A DNA stretch of 7,667 nt, from contig JAFVTJ010000029.1 of assembly GCA_017503305.1 (NCBI GenBank), forward strand, positions 1 to 7,667. Reading direction: 5' to 3'. The first letter of the stretch is position 1. Every line of letters starts with the position of its first letter. Shown here piece by piece: positions 1 through 7,667 of the stretch. Source of the DNA: Clostridia bacterium. GTDB lineage: Bacteria; Bacillota_A; Clostridia; Oscillospirales; Acutalibacteraceae. The notes beneath the pieces are model-generated. The model saw nothing but the letters and a program-made list of their open reading frames with translations. It searched no databases and was not told the DNA's origin. The position numbers and the translations under genes are program-made.

Positions 1-606
1 ATGAGAACTCTTAAAATCCATCTTATCCGCCACGGCGCAACCGACGCTAATTATAAAGGACAATACATTGGCTGCAAAACCGACCTTCCCCTTTCACCAG
101 AAGGCCTTAACGAGCTTCGTCTTATGAAGGATGATATCGATTATCCCGAGATTAGCCGTCTTTACTCAAGTCCCCTTCTTCGCGCAAAGCAGTCAGGCGC
201 AGTGCTCTACCCCGACGTGCCGATGTTCCTTGTGGAGAACTTAAAGGAATACGATTTTGGCGAATTCGAAGGCAAAACCGCAAACGAGCTTGAACTAAAC
301 CCCGATTTTAAGGATTGGGCTTCGGGCAAGCTTGCAGCCCCCAAAGGTGGCGAAGACAATGCCGAATTTATTAAAAGACTTTGCGTAGGCCTTCGCGAAA
401 TTGTTGTGGATATGCTTAATAACGATATCGAAAGCGCGGGCGTTATAATGCACGGCGGTGCTATTATGATGTTGCTTTCAGCCTGTGCCGTGCCGCAAAG
501 ACGTTCTATTGAATGGAACTGTGATGCAGGTCAGGGCTATTCCCTTTTAGTAACCCCTTCGCTTTACCACAAAAGCGGTATTGTTGAAGTATACGGTATA
601 ATATAA
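1..606 (+). CDS. CobC-like histidine phosphatase family protein (branch 1)
   Basis: A 201-residue cytoplasmic phosphatase of the histidine phosphatase superfamily, which works through a phosphohistidine intermediate. Seen: the RHG motif at residues 10-12 (nucleophile H11), the second arginine in SSPLLR (R61), the probable acid/base E83 in LKEYDFGEFEG, and the second catalytic histidine H151 in MHGG. The GQYIG..TDLPLS stretch (about 20-32), GGED at 116-119, and W172 followed by GQGY at 177-180 resemble the CobC/alpha-ribazole phosphatase subfamily, which dephosphorylates alpha-ribazole-5'-phosphate late in cobalamin assembly. A general sugar-phosphate or phosphoglycerate-mutase-like phosphatase is the alternative. 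No cobalamin genes lie in the window, so the substrate stays open. No signal peptide is visible. The ATG is the first base of the window, so its ribosome binding site cannot be seen and a slightly more upstream start is possible, although the length and the distance to RHG are normal for the family. It converges on the LOG gene. Confidence 0.88.
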   Translation: MRTLKIHLIRHGATDANYKGQYIGCKTDLPLSPEGLNELRLMKDDIDYPEISRLYSSPLLRAKQSGAVLYPDVPMFLVENLKEYDFGEFEGKTANELELNPDFKDWASGKLAAPKGGEDNAEFIKRLCVGLREIVVDMLNNDIESAGVIMHGGAIMMLLSACAVPQRRSIEWNCDAGQGYSLLVTPSLYHKSGIVEVYGII

Positions 607-611
607 AAAGC

Positions 612-643
612 AAAACTCCTGCTTTGAGCAGGAGTTTTCTTTA
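612..643. terminator. Bidirectional intrinsic terminator between convergent genes
   Basis: A perfect 12-bp inverted repeat (612-623 with 627-638, arms AAAACTCCTGCT and AGCAGGAGTTTT) has a 3-base loop. On the + strand it is followed by TTTTCTTT, and on the - strand by TTTTGCTTTTT. Both T-tracts have one or two interrupting bases. It starts 5 bases after the phosphatase stop codon and ends 2 bases from the LOG stop codon, so one hairpin can end transcription from both sides. Confidence 0.88.
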
Positions 644-1222
644 TCCTCTTTTTAAATCCTTTAATTCGTGCGCAATTGCCTTGTCTTCTTCAAGGTATTG
701 CGCAATTTTTTTTGCATCCTTTTCGCAAATGTAAAGCTTTTTGCACTTGCTTGTCATAAAGCCTTCACTTATAGAATATTGCATAAAAGCTTCAAGCTTG
801 TCGTAATAGCCGTCAATATTAAAAATTGCCATAGGCTTATTATGCCGTCCAAGCTGCTTTAGGGTTAAGGCTTCGAAAAATTCTTCAAATGTGCCCATTC
901 CACCCGGTGCCACTAAAAAGGCATCGGCCATATCCTCCATTTTGGCTTTTCTTTGCGCCATGGTTTCGGTATAGATAAGCTCATCACATTCGGTGTAGAT
1001 TACTTCCACCATTTCTTCCCTAAAAAACTCAGGTATAATACCGATAATTTTACCACCCATACGCTTAAAGCCACGAGCGGCGGCACCCATAAGCCCATTA
1101 CAGCCCGCGCCAAAAACAAGGGTATGACCCTTTTGAGCCAACTCTTCCCCCAGTTTTTCCACGGCTAATATATATTTTTCATCAATTTCGTTGCTTGAGG
1201 CACCAAAAATACAAATTTTCAT
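641..1222 (-). CDS. LOG family protein (TIGR00730-type nucleotide phosphoribohydrolase)
   Basis: A 193-residue Rossmann-fold protein of the LOG (lysine decarboxylase-like) family. Characterised members are not decarboxylases: they cleave the N-glycosidic bond of (cytokinin) nucleoside 5'-monophosphates, giving free base and ribose 5-phosphate. Seen: an N-terminal Rossmann strand and turn (IFGASS, 4-10), FGAG followed by GLMG (37-46; many relatives have YGGG), the M..RK motif (M88, R91, K92), and the signature PGGMGTFEE at 106-114 with its catalytic-type glutamates. Length is normal for the family, with no signal peptide or membrane segment. The start is supported by an AAAGGA site 9 bases upstream. 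It is the second gene of a two-gene unit behind the MBL-fold ribonuclease gene, 13 bases after that stop codon, and ends at the shared terminator. The natural substrate is unknown; general AMP-like nucleotide hydrolysis and a tRNA-derived prenyl-adenosine nucleotide are both plausible. Confidence 0.9.
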   Translation of the reverse strand: MKICIFGASSNEIDEKYILAVEKLGEELAQKGHTLVFGAGCNGLMGAAARGFKRMGGKIIGIIPEFFREEMVEVIYTECDELIYTETMAQRKAKMEDMADAFLVAPGGMGTFEEFFEALTLKQLGRHNKPMAIFNIDGYYDKLEAFMQYSISEGFMTSKCKKLYICEKDAKKIAQYLEEDKAIAHELKDLKRG

Positions 1223-1231
1223 AACTCTTTT

Positions 1232-1237
1232 TCCTTT
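1232..1237 (-). promoter_or_regulatory. Ribosome binding site of the LOG gene, overlapping the upstream stop codon
   Basis: On the - strand the sequence reads TAAAGGA, then 9 bases, then ATG. The last two bases of the TAA stop of the MBL-fold gene (1236-1238) are the first two bases of this AAAGGA site. This supports the ATG at 1222 and suggests that ribosomes ending the upstream gene help start the LOG gene. Confidence 0.75.
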
Positions 1238-2837
1238 ATTTATCCCATTTATCCGAAAGCTCGGTTATTTGGTCGGCAAATTTTGCAATATCCTTGTTTG
1301 CTGCCTCGCGATATTTTTCCACAACCGCAAGCAAGCGCTTTGCCGCGTTGAAAAGTCGCGCAAATGCCGTAGATTCGCGGAATTTAACCGCACCCTGTTT
1401 AACAATTTTTTGTTTGTTGCCCACCTTTAAGCAAACGCCCGATATTAAATCATACTCGGCGGCATTATAGGGTGCAACTGCATTTATGCCCGTTTTTTCG
1501 GTCACGGTTTGCGCAAATTCGTCGCAAACGGTGTCGTCACCGTGGTTCACAAAAACTGTTTTAGGCTTCTTTGTAAAGCCGTTAATCCAAGAAACCAGCA
1601 TTTCCTTGTCGGCGTGACCGCTTATACCCGCAAGCTGTTCGATGTTGGCGCTTACCTTAATTTCTTCGCCAAAAAGCTTAACTGTGGGTGCGCCCTCAAT
1701 AATCATTCTACCGAGTGTACCCTGTGACTGATAGCCCACAAACAACACCGTGCTGTCACTTCGCCACAAGTTGTGCTTTAAATGGTGGCGGATTCTGCCC
1801 GCTTCACACATACCGCTGGCAGACAGAATAACCTTTGGTGTTTTATCAAGGTTGATTGCCATAGAATCTTCGCTCGTTACCGAAAGGCGTAAGTTGGAAA
1901 ATTTTATAGGATTTACACCCTTGCCCAAAAGCTCAAGGGTTTCACTATCAAAATAATCGTACAAATCGCTACTGTAAATTTCGGTTGCTTCGGCCGCTAA
2001 GGGACTATCAACATAAACCGGAAAATCGGGGTAAGCGGGTATTAAATTTTGCTCTTTAATAGTTCTTATTAAATAAAGCAGCTCTTGTGTTCTGCCAATG
2101 GCAAAGCAAGGAATTACCACGTTGCCGCCCTTTTGAAAGGTCTCCCCAATAATACGGGTTAATTGGGCCACGTAGTCGGGTCGATCACCATGAATACGAT
2201 TGCCATAAGTGGATTCAATAACAATATAATCGGCCTTGTCGGGCTGTCCCATATCGCGAATTAAAGGTCGGTCGCAGTTACCAAGGTCGCCCGAGAAGAC
2301 AATAGTTTCGGTGTTGCCGGCTTCGGTTACCTCTATACTAATACTTGCCGAGCCTAAAAGGTGGCCCGCATCGGTAAAGGAGATTTTAACGCCCTTGCAA
2401 AGCTCATACTTTTTGTCATAATCACAAGGAACAAACTGCTTTAAGGCTTTCTTAACGTCCTCACAGGTGTAAAGTGGCTTGTATTCCCCCGCACCTGAAC
2501 GCTTTGCCTTACGATTGCGCCATTTTGCTTCAAATTCCTGTATATGTGCCGAATCCAAAAGTATAATTTCACAAAGCTTTTTAGTAGCAAGAGTAGTATA
2601 AACCTCGCCCCTAAAGCCTGCGGCAGTTAAAGCGGGAATTTTACCCGAATGGTCAATATGTGCGTGTGTCAATAAAAGATAATCAATTTGTGAAGGCAAT
2701 ATTGGCAGTTGCACGTTTTCATAAATATCGGGTCCTTGCTCCATACCACAATCAATCATAATTGTTTTACCGTTGGCATAAAGCACCGTGCAAGAGCCTG
2801 TAACCTCGTGTGCTGCACCGTAAAAAGCTATTTTCAT
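1236..2837 (-). CDS. MBL-fold/beta-CASP ribonuclease-like metallohydrolase (COG1236/YSH1 type)
   Basis: A 533-residue metallo-beta-lactamase-fold protein with an inserted beta-CASP domain, the architecture of RNA 3'-processing endonucleases (CPSF-73/Ysh1) and bacterial RNase relatives. Seen, in order: motif 1 D29; motif 2 THAHIDHSG at 57-65 (metal ligands H58, H60, D62, H63); motif 3 H159 in DAGHLLGS; motif 4 D184 in FSGDLG; beta-CASP motif A E208 in IESTYG; SASGMCEAGR with HH at 351-352 (motif B region); motif C H408 in ISGHAD (405-410); and H432 in VNHGD. The two-zinc site therefore appears complete. Residues about 245-375 form the beta-CASP domain and 380-435 the RMMBL part. A basic patch at 104-120 could contact RNA. 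The last 45 or so residues look helical and charged. No signal peptide, so cytoplasmic RNA cleavage is the likely role; endo- versus exonuclease activity cannot be told from sequence. It is the first gene of the unit with LOG, read from its own promoter. Confidence 0.9.
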   Translation of the reverse strand: MKIAFYGAAHEVTGSCTVLYANGKTIMIDCGMEQGPDIYENVQLPILPSQIDYLLLTHAHIDHSGKIPALTAAGFRGEVYTTLATKKLCEIILLDSAHIQEFEAKWRNRKAKRSGAGEYKPLYTCEDVKKALKQFVPCDYDKKYELCKGVKISFTDAGHLLGSASISIEVTEAGNTETIVFSGDLGNCDRPLIRDMGQPDKADYIVIESTYGNRIHGDRPDYVAQLTRIIGETFQKGGNVVIPCFAIGRTQELLYLIRTIKEQNLIPAYPDFPVYVDSPLAAEATEIYSSDLYDYFDSETLELLGKGVNPIKFSNLRLSVTSEDSMAINLDKTPKVILSASGMCEAGRIRHHLKHNLWRSDSTVLFVGYQSQGTLGRMIIEGAPTVKLFGEEIKVSANIEQLAGISGHADKEMLVSWINGFTKKPKTVFVNHGDDTVCDEFAQTVTEKTGINAVAPYNAAEYDLISGVCLKVGNKQKIVKQGAVKFRESTAFARLFNAAKRLLAVVEKYREAANKDIAKFADQITELSDKWDK

Positions 2838-2845
2838 AAAATACG

Positions 2846-2853
2846 CCCCTTCC
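2846..2853 (-). promoter_or_regulatory. Ribosome binding site of the MBL-fold gene
   Basis: GGAAGGGG on the - strand ends 8 bases before the ATG at 2837. It supports that start, which is also where family members begin (MKI..YG.AHEVTGS). Confidence 0.75.
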
Positions 2854-2873
2854 GCATATTATCTTATAAAATT

Positions 2874-2903
2874 ATTATAACATATTTTACTATAATTTGT
2901 AAA
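2874..2903 (-). promoter_or_regulatory. Sigma-A type extended -10 promoter for the MBL-LOG unit
   Basis: On the - strand, TTTACA (2898-2903) and a perfect TATAAT (2874-2879) are separated by 18 bases. A TG one base upstream of the -10 (2881-2882) makes it an extended -10. The predicted transcription start is near 2867, leaving a leader of about 30 bases before the ATG at 2837. The surrounding AT-rich stretch fits a promoter. It lies just downstream of the rpoC terminator, so the MBL-LOG unit is expected to be transcribed independently of rpoBC. No operator-like inverted repeat is evident around it. Confidence 0.75.
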
Positions 2904-2928
2904 CGAATTTTAAATTACACCGCGCAAT

Positions 2929-2958
2929 AAAAAAACTCTCGCCGAAGCGAGAGTTTTT
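2929..2958 (-). terminator. Intrinsic terminator of the rpoBC operon (UUCG loop)
   Basis: On the - strand a perfect 12-bp stem (AAAAACTCTCGC paired with GCGAGAGTTTTT) is closed by a TTCG loop on a C-G pair, the very stable C(UUCG)G tetraloop. A run of seven T follows (the last five of the stem plus two more). It begins 5 bases after the rpoC stop codon. This is a strong factor-independent terminator. On the + strand the hairpin also ends in T residues, but no + gene approaches it. Confidence 0.93.
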
Positions 2959-2963
2959 AAAGT

Positions 2964-5900
2964 TTATTCAGCTATTACGATTTCTTCGTCAGCTTCGATA
3001 ATTTCGGGTTCTATAACCTCTTCCACAAATGCGGTAGGGTTAATTTCTTCCGATTTCATACCTGTGCCTGCAGGTACTAACTTACCGATAATAACGTTTT
3101 CCTTAAGACCAAATAACGGGTCTTCCTTACCTCTGATAGCGGCTTCGGTAAGAACACGTGTGGTTTCTTGGAAGGAAGCAGCAGACAAGAAGGATTCGGT
3201 TGCCAAGGAAGCCTTGGTAATACCCAAAAGGGTTGCCTTGTAGGTAGCCTTTGTAAGACCTTCTTCGCCGGCGTCAATACGAGCTTGAACGGCAGCGTTT
3301 GCATCCTTGATTTCCTTATATTCGTAGCTTACGTTCTGTAAAAGATCGGTAGATCCGGAATCAACAATGCGAAGCTTTCTCATCATTTGACGGATGATAA
3401 CTTCAATGTGCTTATCGTTGATATCAACACCTTGTGTACGGTAAGCGTTTTGAATTTCGGCAATGATATATTCCTGAACAGCTTCAGGGCCTTGAGCTTC
3501 CAAAATATCCTGCGGATACTTAGAGCCTGGGATTAACATATCGCCAGCCTTTACGTAGTCGCCGTCATTAACGAGGCAACGTACACCATAAGGAAGGGTA
3601 ACCTTTTCTTCGGTAGCGAGCTCGTCATTAGTGATAATGATAACGTTGCTCTTCTTTTCTTCGGCAATGCGAACACGACCGTCAATCTTAGCGATAAGAC
3701 CGCAACGCTTGGGACGTCTTGCTTCGAAAAGTTCTTCAACACGGGGAAGACCCTGTGTAATATCTTCGGTAGATGCGATACCACCGGTATGGAAGGTACG
3801 CATGGTAAGCTGAGTACCGGGTTCACCGATAGACTGAGCAGCAACAATACCAACTGCTTCACCTGTGGTAACAGGTTTTGCAGTAGCAAGGTTCTTACCG
3901 TAGCACTTCTTACATACGCCGTGATGACTATGGCAAGTAAGCACGGAGCGAATCCTAATAGCGGTTATGCCTGCATTAACGATTGCTTTTGCAGCATTAG
4001 AAGTAATCAATTCATCGGTATCCCAGATAACCTCGCCAGTTTCAGGATGAACAGCGGGTTCCATAAGATAACGACCTTCAAGACGTTCTTCCAACGGTTC
4101 AAGAATGTGGTTGCCATCCTTAATATCAGTAATAAGCATACCTTCTTCTGTACCGCAATCGTCCTCACGGATGATAACGTCTTGTGCTACGTCAACAAGA
4201 CGACGGGTAAGATAACCCGAGTCAGCTGTACGAAGCGCGGTATCGGCAAGACCCTTACGCGCACCACGTGAAGAAATAAAGTATTCAAGTACGTTAAGAC
4301 CTTCACGGTAGTTAGCACGAATGGGAACTTCGATAACCTTACCTGCAGTATTGGCAATAAGACCACGCATACCTGCGAGCTGACGAATCTGGCTCATAGA
4401 ACCACGCGCACCGGAGTCAGCCATCATGAAAATGGGGTTAAACTCATCAAGGTTGCCCTTAAGTGCATCAGCAACGTCTTCGGTTGCCTTATTCCAAATT
4501 TCAATTATATGGCGGCTTCTTTCATCATCGTTAATAAGACCGCGGCGATAGTTTTTAGTAACCTTATCGATTTGTTCTTCAGCAGCAGCCAAAATTTCCT
4601 TCTTGGCGGGCGGAATTACAGCATCGATAACCGCAACGGTGATAGCACCCTTGGTAGAGTACTTAAAGCCGGTTTGCTTAATTTTGTCAAGAACAATAGC
4701 AGATTCGCTTGTGCCGTAAATTTCGATACATTTATCAATAATCTTACCAAGCTGCTTCTTGCCAACCTTATTTTGAATAATGTCATCGTTAGATTCAATA
4801 AACTTCTTTTCGGGGTCGCGAAGCTTAAAGCACCACTCTAAATCGAAGGCATTTTCGGGTTTTGTTCTATCAACAAAGCCTAAGTTTTGGGGAATAGATT
4901 CATTAAAGATAATGAAACCTACAGTACACCAAACAAGGCGGCCTTCGCCCTTGTCGTTAGACATTCTAACGCGGATTGGTGCGTGAAGACCTACAACGCC
5001 ATCGTTATAAGCCATAATAGCTTCATCTTTATCTCTAAATACCTTATTGGTACCCTGTTCTTCAGACTTAACGAGTGTTAAATAGTATGAACCGAGAACC
5101 ATGTCCTGTGTAGGAACGGTTACAGGCTTACCGTCAGAGGGCTTAAGAAGGTTGTTAGCCGCAAGCATAAGGAAGCGAGCTTCAGCCTGCGCCTCTGCCG
5201 AAAGGGGTACGTGAACAGCCATTTGGTCGCCGTCGAAGTCGGCGTTGTATGCGGTACATACAAGAGGATGGAGCTTAAGTGCCTTACCTTCAACAAGCAC
5301 GGGTTCAAATGCTTGAATACCCAAACGGTGAAGTGTAGGAGCACGGTTTAAAAGAACGGGATGTTCTTTAATTACAAGCTCTAAAGCATCCCATACTTCT
5401 GCTGAAGCACGGTCTACCATTTTACGAGCAGTTTTAATGTTGGTAACAATCTTGGTTTCAACAAGGCGCTTCATTACGAAGGGCTTGAAAAGCTCAAGCG
5501 CCATTTCCTTCGGAAGACCGCATTGATACATCTTAAGTTCGGGACCTACTACGATAACCGAACGGCCGGAGTAGTCAACACGCTTACCAAGTAAGTTCTG
5601 ACGGAAACGACCCTGCTTACCCTTAAGCATATCTGAAAGGGATTTGAGCGCACGGTTGTTAGGACCTGTAACAGGCTTGCCGCGACGACCGTTATCGATA
5701 AGAGCGTCAACTGCTTCTTGAAGCATTCTCTTTTCGTTACGAACGATAATATCAGGTGCGTGAAGCTCTAAAAGTCTCTTCAAACGGTTGTTACGGTTAA
5801 TAACACGTCTGTAAAGGTCGTTAAGGTCGCTTGTTGCAAAACGGCCACCGTCGAGTTGCACCATGGGGCGCAAATCGGGCGGAATTACCGGAATTACGTC

Positions 5901-6581
5901 AAGAATCATCCATTCAGGACGGTTGCCCGACTGACGGAATGCTTCTAAAACTTCAAGTCTTTTCAAAATGCGAATACGCTTTTGACCTGTGCAATCTTCA
6001 AGCTCAGTTCTAAGCTCTGCGCAAACCTTATCAAGATCAATTTCTGAAAGCAATTCTTTAATTGCTTCGGCACCCATTGAAGCCTTGAAATCGTCCTCAT
6101 ATTTTTCGCGCATATCCATATACTGCTTTTCATTTAAAAGCTGCTTCTTTTCAAGCGGTGTAGTACCGGGATCGGTTACAATATATTGCGAGAAATAAAG
6201 TACCTGTTCAAGCGCTTTGGGAGTAATATCAAGTACTAAGCCCATTTTTGAAGGGATAGTCTTAAAATACCAAATGTGTGATACGGGAGCAGCGAGCTCA
6301 ATTGTGCCCATACGCTCACGACGTACCTTGGCACGAGTAACTTCAACACCGCAGCGTTCACAAACCTTACCCTTATAGCGAATACGCTTGTACTTACCGC
6401 AATGGCATTCCCAGTCCTTTTGGGGTCCAAAAATGCGTTCACAGAAAAGACCGCCTTGTTCAGGCTTTAAGGTACGATAGTTAATAGTTTCGGGCTTTGT
6501 TACTTCCCCATGTGACCAACTTCTAATTTGTTCGGGGGATGCAAGTCCTATTTTTATGGATTCAAATTCAATTTCTGCCAT
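2964..6581 (-). CDS. rpoC: DNA-directed RNA polymerase subunit beta'
   Basis: Complete 1205-residue beta' subunit, the clamp and catalytic half of RNA polymerase. Seen in order: N-terminal zinc site C59, C61, C74, C77; the rudder/lid region and [13 protein letters not shown] (335-347); [19 protein letters not shown] (407-425); the catalytic magnesium loop NADFDGDQM with D448, D450 and D452; [18 protein letters not shown] (723-740); the bridge helix (about 761-795, with [19 protein letters not shown]); the second zinc site C809, C883, C890, C893; and the trigger loop (about 917-934, [16 protein letters not shown]). No large insertion follows the trigger loop, unlike enterobacteria, which fits a Firmicutes-type enzyme. 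The last 29 residues hold 11 acidic and no basic residues. Position 556 is phenylalanine where I expect a conserved arginine (TVGR). An AGGAGGGG site lies 9 bases before the ATG. It follows rpoB by 19 bases and ends at an intrinsic terminator. Confidence 0.99.
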   Translation of the reverse strand: MAEIEFESIKIGLASPEQIRSWSHGEVTKPETINYRTLKPEQGGLFCERIFGPQKDWECHCGKYKRIRYKGKVCERCGVEVTRAKVRRERMGTIELAAPVSHIWYFKTIPSKMGLVLDITPKALEQVLYFSQYIVTDPGTTPLEKKQLLNEKQYMDMREKYEDDFKASMGAEAIKELLSEIDLDKVCAELRTELEDCTGQKRIRILKRLEVLEAFRQSGNRPEWMILDVIPVIPPDLRPMVQLDGGRFATSDLNDLYRRVINRNNRLKRLLELHAPDIIVRNEKRMLQEAVDALIDNGRRGKPVTGPNNRALKSLSDMLKGKQGRFRQNLLGKRVDYSGRSVIVVGPELKMYQCGLPKEMALELFKPFVMKRLVETKIVTNIKTARKMVDRASAEVWDALELVIKEHPVLLNRAPTLHRLGIQAFEPVLVEGKALKLHPLVCTAYNADFDGDQMAVHVPLSAEAQAEARFLMLAANNLLKPSDGKPVTVPTQDMVLGSYYLTLVKSEEQGTNKVFRDKDEAIMAYNDGVVGLHAPIRVRMSNDKGEGRLVWCTVGFIIFNESIPQNLGFVDRTKPENAFDLEWCFKLRDPEKKFIESNDDIIQNKVGKKQLGKIIDKCIEIYGTSESAIVLDKIKQTGFKYSTKGAITVAVIDAVIPPAKKEILAAAEEQIDKVTKNYRRGLINDDERSRHIIEIWNKATEDVADALKGNLDEFNPIFMMADSGARGSMSQIRQLAGMRGLIANTAGKVIEVPIRANYREGLNVLEYFISSRGARKGLADTALRTADSGYLTRRLVDVAQDVIIREDDCGTEEGMLITDIKDGNHILEPLEERLEGRYLMEPAVHPETGEVIWDTDELITSNAAKAIVNAGITAIRIRSVLTCHSHHGVCKKCYGKNLATAKPVTTGEAVGIVAAQSIGEPGTQLTMRTFHTGGIASTEDITQGLPRVEELFEARRPKRCGLIAKIDGRVRIAEEKKSNVIIITNDELATEEKVTLPYGVRCLVNDGDYVKAGDMLIPGSKYPQDILEAQGPEAVQEYIIAEIQNAYRTQGVDINDKHIEVIIRQMMRKLRIVDSGSTDLLQNVSYEYKEIKDANAAVQARIDAGEEGLTKATYKATLLGITKASLATESFLSAASFQETTRVLTEAAIRGKEDPLFGLKENVIIGKLVPAGTGMKSEEINPTAFVEEVIEPEIIEADEEIVIAE

Positions 6582-6590
6582 TATAATATG

Positions 6591-6598
6591 CCCCTCCT
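6591..6598 (-). promoter_or_regulatory. Ribosome binding site of rpoC
   Basis: AGGAGGGG on the - strand, 9 bases before the ATG at 6581 and within the 19-base gap after the rpoB stop codon. It is a near-perfect match to the anti-Shine-Dalgarno sequence, as expected for a highly expressed gene, and fixes the rpoC start. Confidence 0.85.
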
Positions 6599-6600
6599 AA

Positions 6601-7667
6601 TTATTGGTCTTCAAACTCATCTGAGTTGTTTGTTTCTTCAATAGCATCGCCGTTTTCGTCCTGCAAGGTGTATCCGTCAAGACCGTCTACAACGGTTTCT
6701 TCTTGGAATTCGCCATTTTCAGGTAAAGCGGGTGTGCCAATGGTTATATCATCGTCATCAAACGATTGTTTAAGGTCAATTTCTTCCTTGTACTTATCAA
6801 GCACCTTAACATCAAGACCTAAGGACTGCAATTCCTTAATAAGAACCTTGAATGATTCAGGTACACCAGGTGCCGGAATGTTTTGACCCTTAACGATAGA
6901 TTCGTAAGTCTTAACACGGCCAACAACGTCGTCGGACTTAACGGTTAAGATTTCCTGCAAGGTGTAAGCCGCACCGTAAGCTTCAAGTGCCCAAACTTCC
7001 ATTTCACCGAAACGCTGACCACCGAACTGTGCCTTACCACCCAAGGGTTGTTGTGTAACCAATGAGTACGGACCGGTAGAACGAGCGTGAATCTTATCGT
7101 CTACCAAGTGGTGGAGCTTAAGGTAATACATATAACCAACGGTTACAGGGTTATCAAAGGGTTCGCCTGTACGTCCGTCATAAAGCTGAGTTTTAGCATC
7201 TTCAGTAAGCGGAATACGTGAGAAGTCCAAAGCGGCAGAATTCTTATAAGCATAATCATTACCCTTTGTTTCTTCATCTGCTAAACGGAAGCATTCACGA
7301 ATGTCTTCTTCGTGTGCACCATCGAATACAGGTGTGCAGATGTGCCAGCCAAGTGCCTTTGCGGCATAGCCTAAGTGAACTTCAAGCACCTGACCGATAT
7401 TCATACGTGAAGGTACGCCCAAGGGGTTAAGTACGATATCAAGAGGTGTACCATCGGGTAAGAAGGGCATATCTTCACTGGGTAAAATGCGGGATACAAC
7501 ACCCTTATTACCGTGACGACCGGCCATCTTATCGCCTACAGAAATCTTACGCTTTTGTGCAATATAGCAACGTACAACAACGTTAACGCCGGGGCTAAGC
7601 TCGGAAGAATTTTCTCTTGTAAATACCTTAACGTCAACAATTGTACCATATTCACCGTGAGGAACAC
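6601..7667 (-). CDS. rpoB: DNA-directed RNA polymerase subunit beta, C-terminal part (cut by window edge)
   Basis: The last 354 residues of beta. The reading frame is open to the right edge, beginning with a partial codon and then VPHGEYG; the ATG at 7527 is internal (Met of [10 protein letters not shown]), not a start. Fragment residues 44-55 hold [12 protein letters not shown], whose two lysines (46 and 54) match E. coli beta K1065 and K1073 near the active site. [24 protein letters not shown] spans about 66-89. [30 protein letters not shown] (209-238) is the conserved C-terminal region that packs against beta'. The last 54 residues hold 19 acidic residues and no lysine or arginine, an acidic extension of the kind known in other Firmicutes beta subunits. 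The rifampicin-resistance region and the N-terminal two thirds lie outside the window. rpoC follows after 19 bases, so the two are co-transcribed and made in similar amounts. Confidence 0.98.
   Translation of the reverse strand, partial: VPHGEYGTIVDVKVFTRENSSELSPGVNVVVRCYIAQKRKISVGDKMAGRHGNKGVVSRILPSEDMPFLPDGTPLDIVLNPLGVPSRMNIGQVLEVHLGYAAKALGWHICTPVFDGAHEEDIRECFRLADEETKGNDYAYKNSAALDFSRIPLTEDAKTQLYDGRTGEPFDNPVTVGYMYYLKLHHLVDDKIHARSTGPYSLVTQQPLGGKAQFGGQRFGEMEVWALEAYGAAYTLQEILTVKSDDVVGRVKTYESIVKGQNIPAPGVPESFKVLIKELQSLGLDVKVLDKYKEEIDLKQSFDDDDITIGTPALPENGEFQEETVVDGLDGYTLQDENGDAIEETNNSDEFEDQ

Noticed and set aside
2838..2963. Possible riboswitch, T-box or small RNA in the 126-base gap between rpoC and the MBL-fold gene
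   Set aside because: The gap is accounted for by the rpoC terminator, a promoter and a leader of about 30 bases, too short for a known riboswitch class.
3551..3889. A 112-codon - strand open frame inside rpoC in another frame
   Set aside because: The rpoC frame is uninterrupted through this region with conserved motifs (trigger loop), and the alternative product is leucine/serine/proline-rich nonsense, so it is neither a gene nor a sign of frameshift.
3789..4271. A 160-codon + strand open frame antisense to rpoC
   Set aside because: It lies wholly inside rpoC, its product has no recognisable motif or low-complexity-free domain, and I see no ribosome binding site or promoter. It is a by-product of rpoC codon usage.
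4509..4841. A 110-codon + strand open frame antisense to rpoC
   Set aside because: Fully contained in rpoC with no start signals and no family resemblance.
6626..6886. An 86-codon + strand open frame opposite the rpoB tail
   Set aside because: It is serine-rich because it is the complement of the acidic GAT/GAA-rich tail codons, and it has no independent support.
6601..7527. Reading the 308-codon frame starting at 7527 as a complete short gene
   Set aside because: The frame stays open to the window edge and the upstream 46 codons match conserved beta sequence, so the methionine is internal to rpoB.
1..7667. Mobile elements, CRISPR arrays, direct repeat arrays, tRNA or rRNA genes
   Set aside because: I found no transposase or integrase motifs, no spaced repeats and no tRNA- or rRNA-like segments. 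Coding sequence fills nearly all of the window.

Overview
The window looks like a core-genome segment of a low-to-moderate GC Gram-positive bacterium of the class Clostridia, probably an Oscillospiraceae/Ruminococcaceae-like gut or rumen lineage. The evidence is an RNA polymerase beta' of 1205 residues without the large insertion that enterobacterial beta' carries after the trigger loop, acidic C-terminal tails on both beta and beta', purine-rich AGGAGG-type ribosome binding sites, and clostridial-type MBL/beta-CASP and LOG proteins. The species assignment is inference; the beta and beta' identities are not in doubt.

Layout, left to right. Bases 1-606 (+) encode a CobC-like histidine phosphatase. 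A perfect 12-bp hairpin at 612-638 lies between it and the convergent gene and can terminate both. Bases 641-1222 (-) encode a LOG-family nucleotide phosphoribohydrolase. Bases 1236-2837 (-) encode an MBL-fold/beta-CASP ribonuclease-like protein. The last two form a tight two-gene unit: the LOG ribosome binding site overlaps the stop codon of the upstream gene. A good extended -10 promoter (2874-2903) drives the unit. A UUCG-loop intrinsic terminator (2929-2958) closes the rpoBC operon just upstream. Bases 2964-6581 (-) are complete rpoC, and 6601-7667 (-) are the 3' end of rpoB, which runs off the right edge.

Together: rpoB and rpoC are co-transcribed right to left and encode the two large catalytic subunits of RNA polymerase. 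Transcription then terminates and restarts at a new promoter for a probable RNA-processing/nucleotide-hydrolysis pair. All the genes look intact; only rpoB is cut by the window edge. No gap longer than 126 bases lacks a gene. I see no mobile element, CRISPR array, tRNA, rRNA or riboswitch. I did not find a clearly novel system. The most interesting points are the coupled ribonuclease-LOG pair, the apparent absence of the usual str operon genes right after rpoC, and an unusual residue in a conserved beta' motif.
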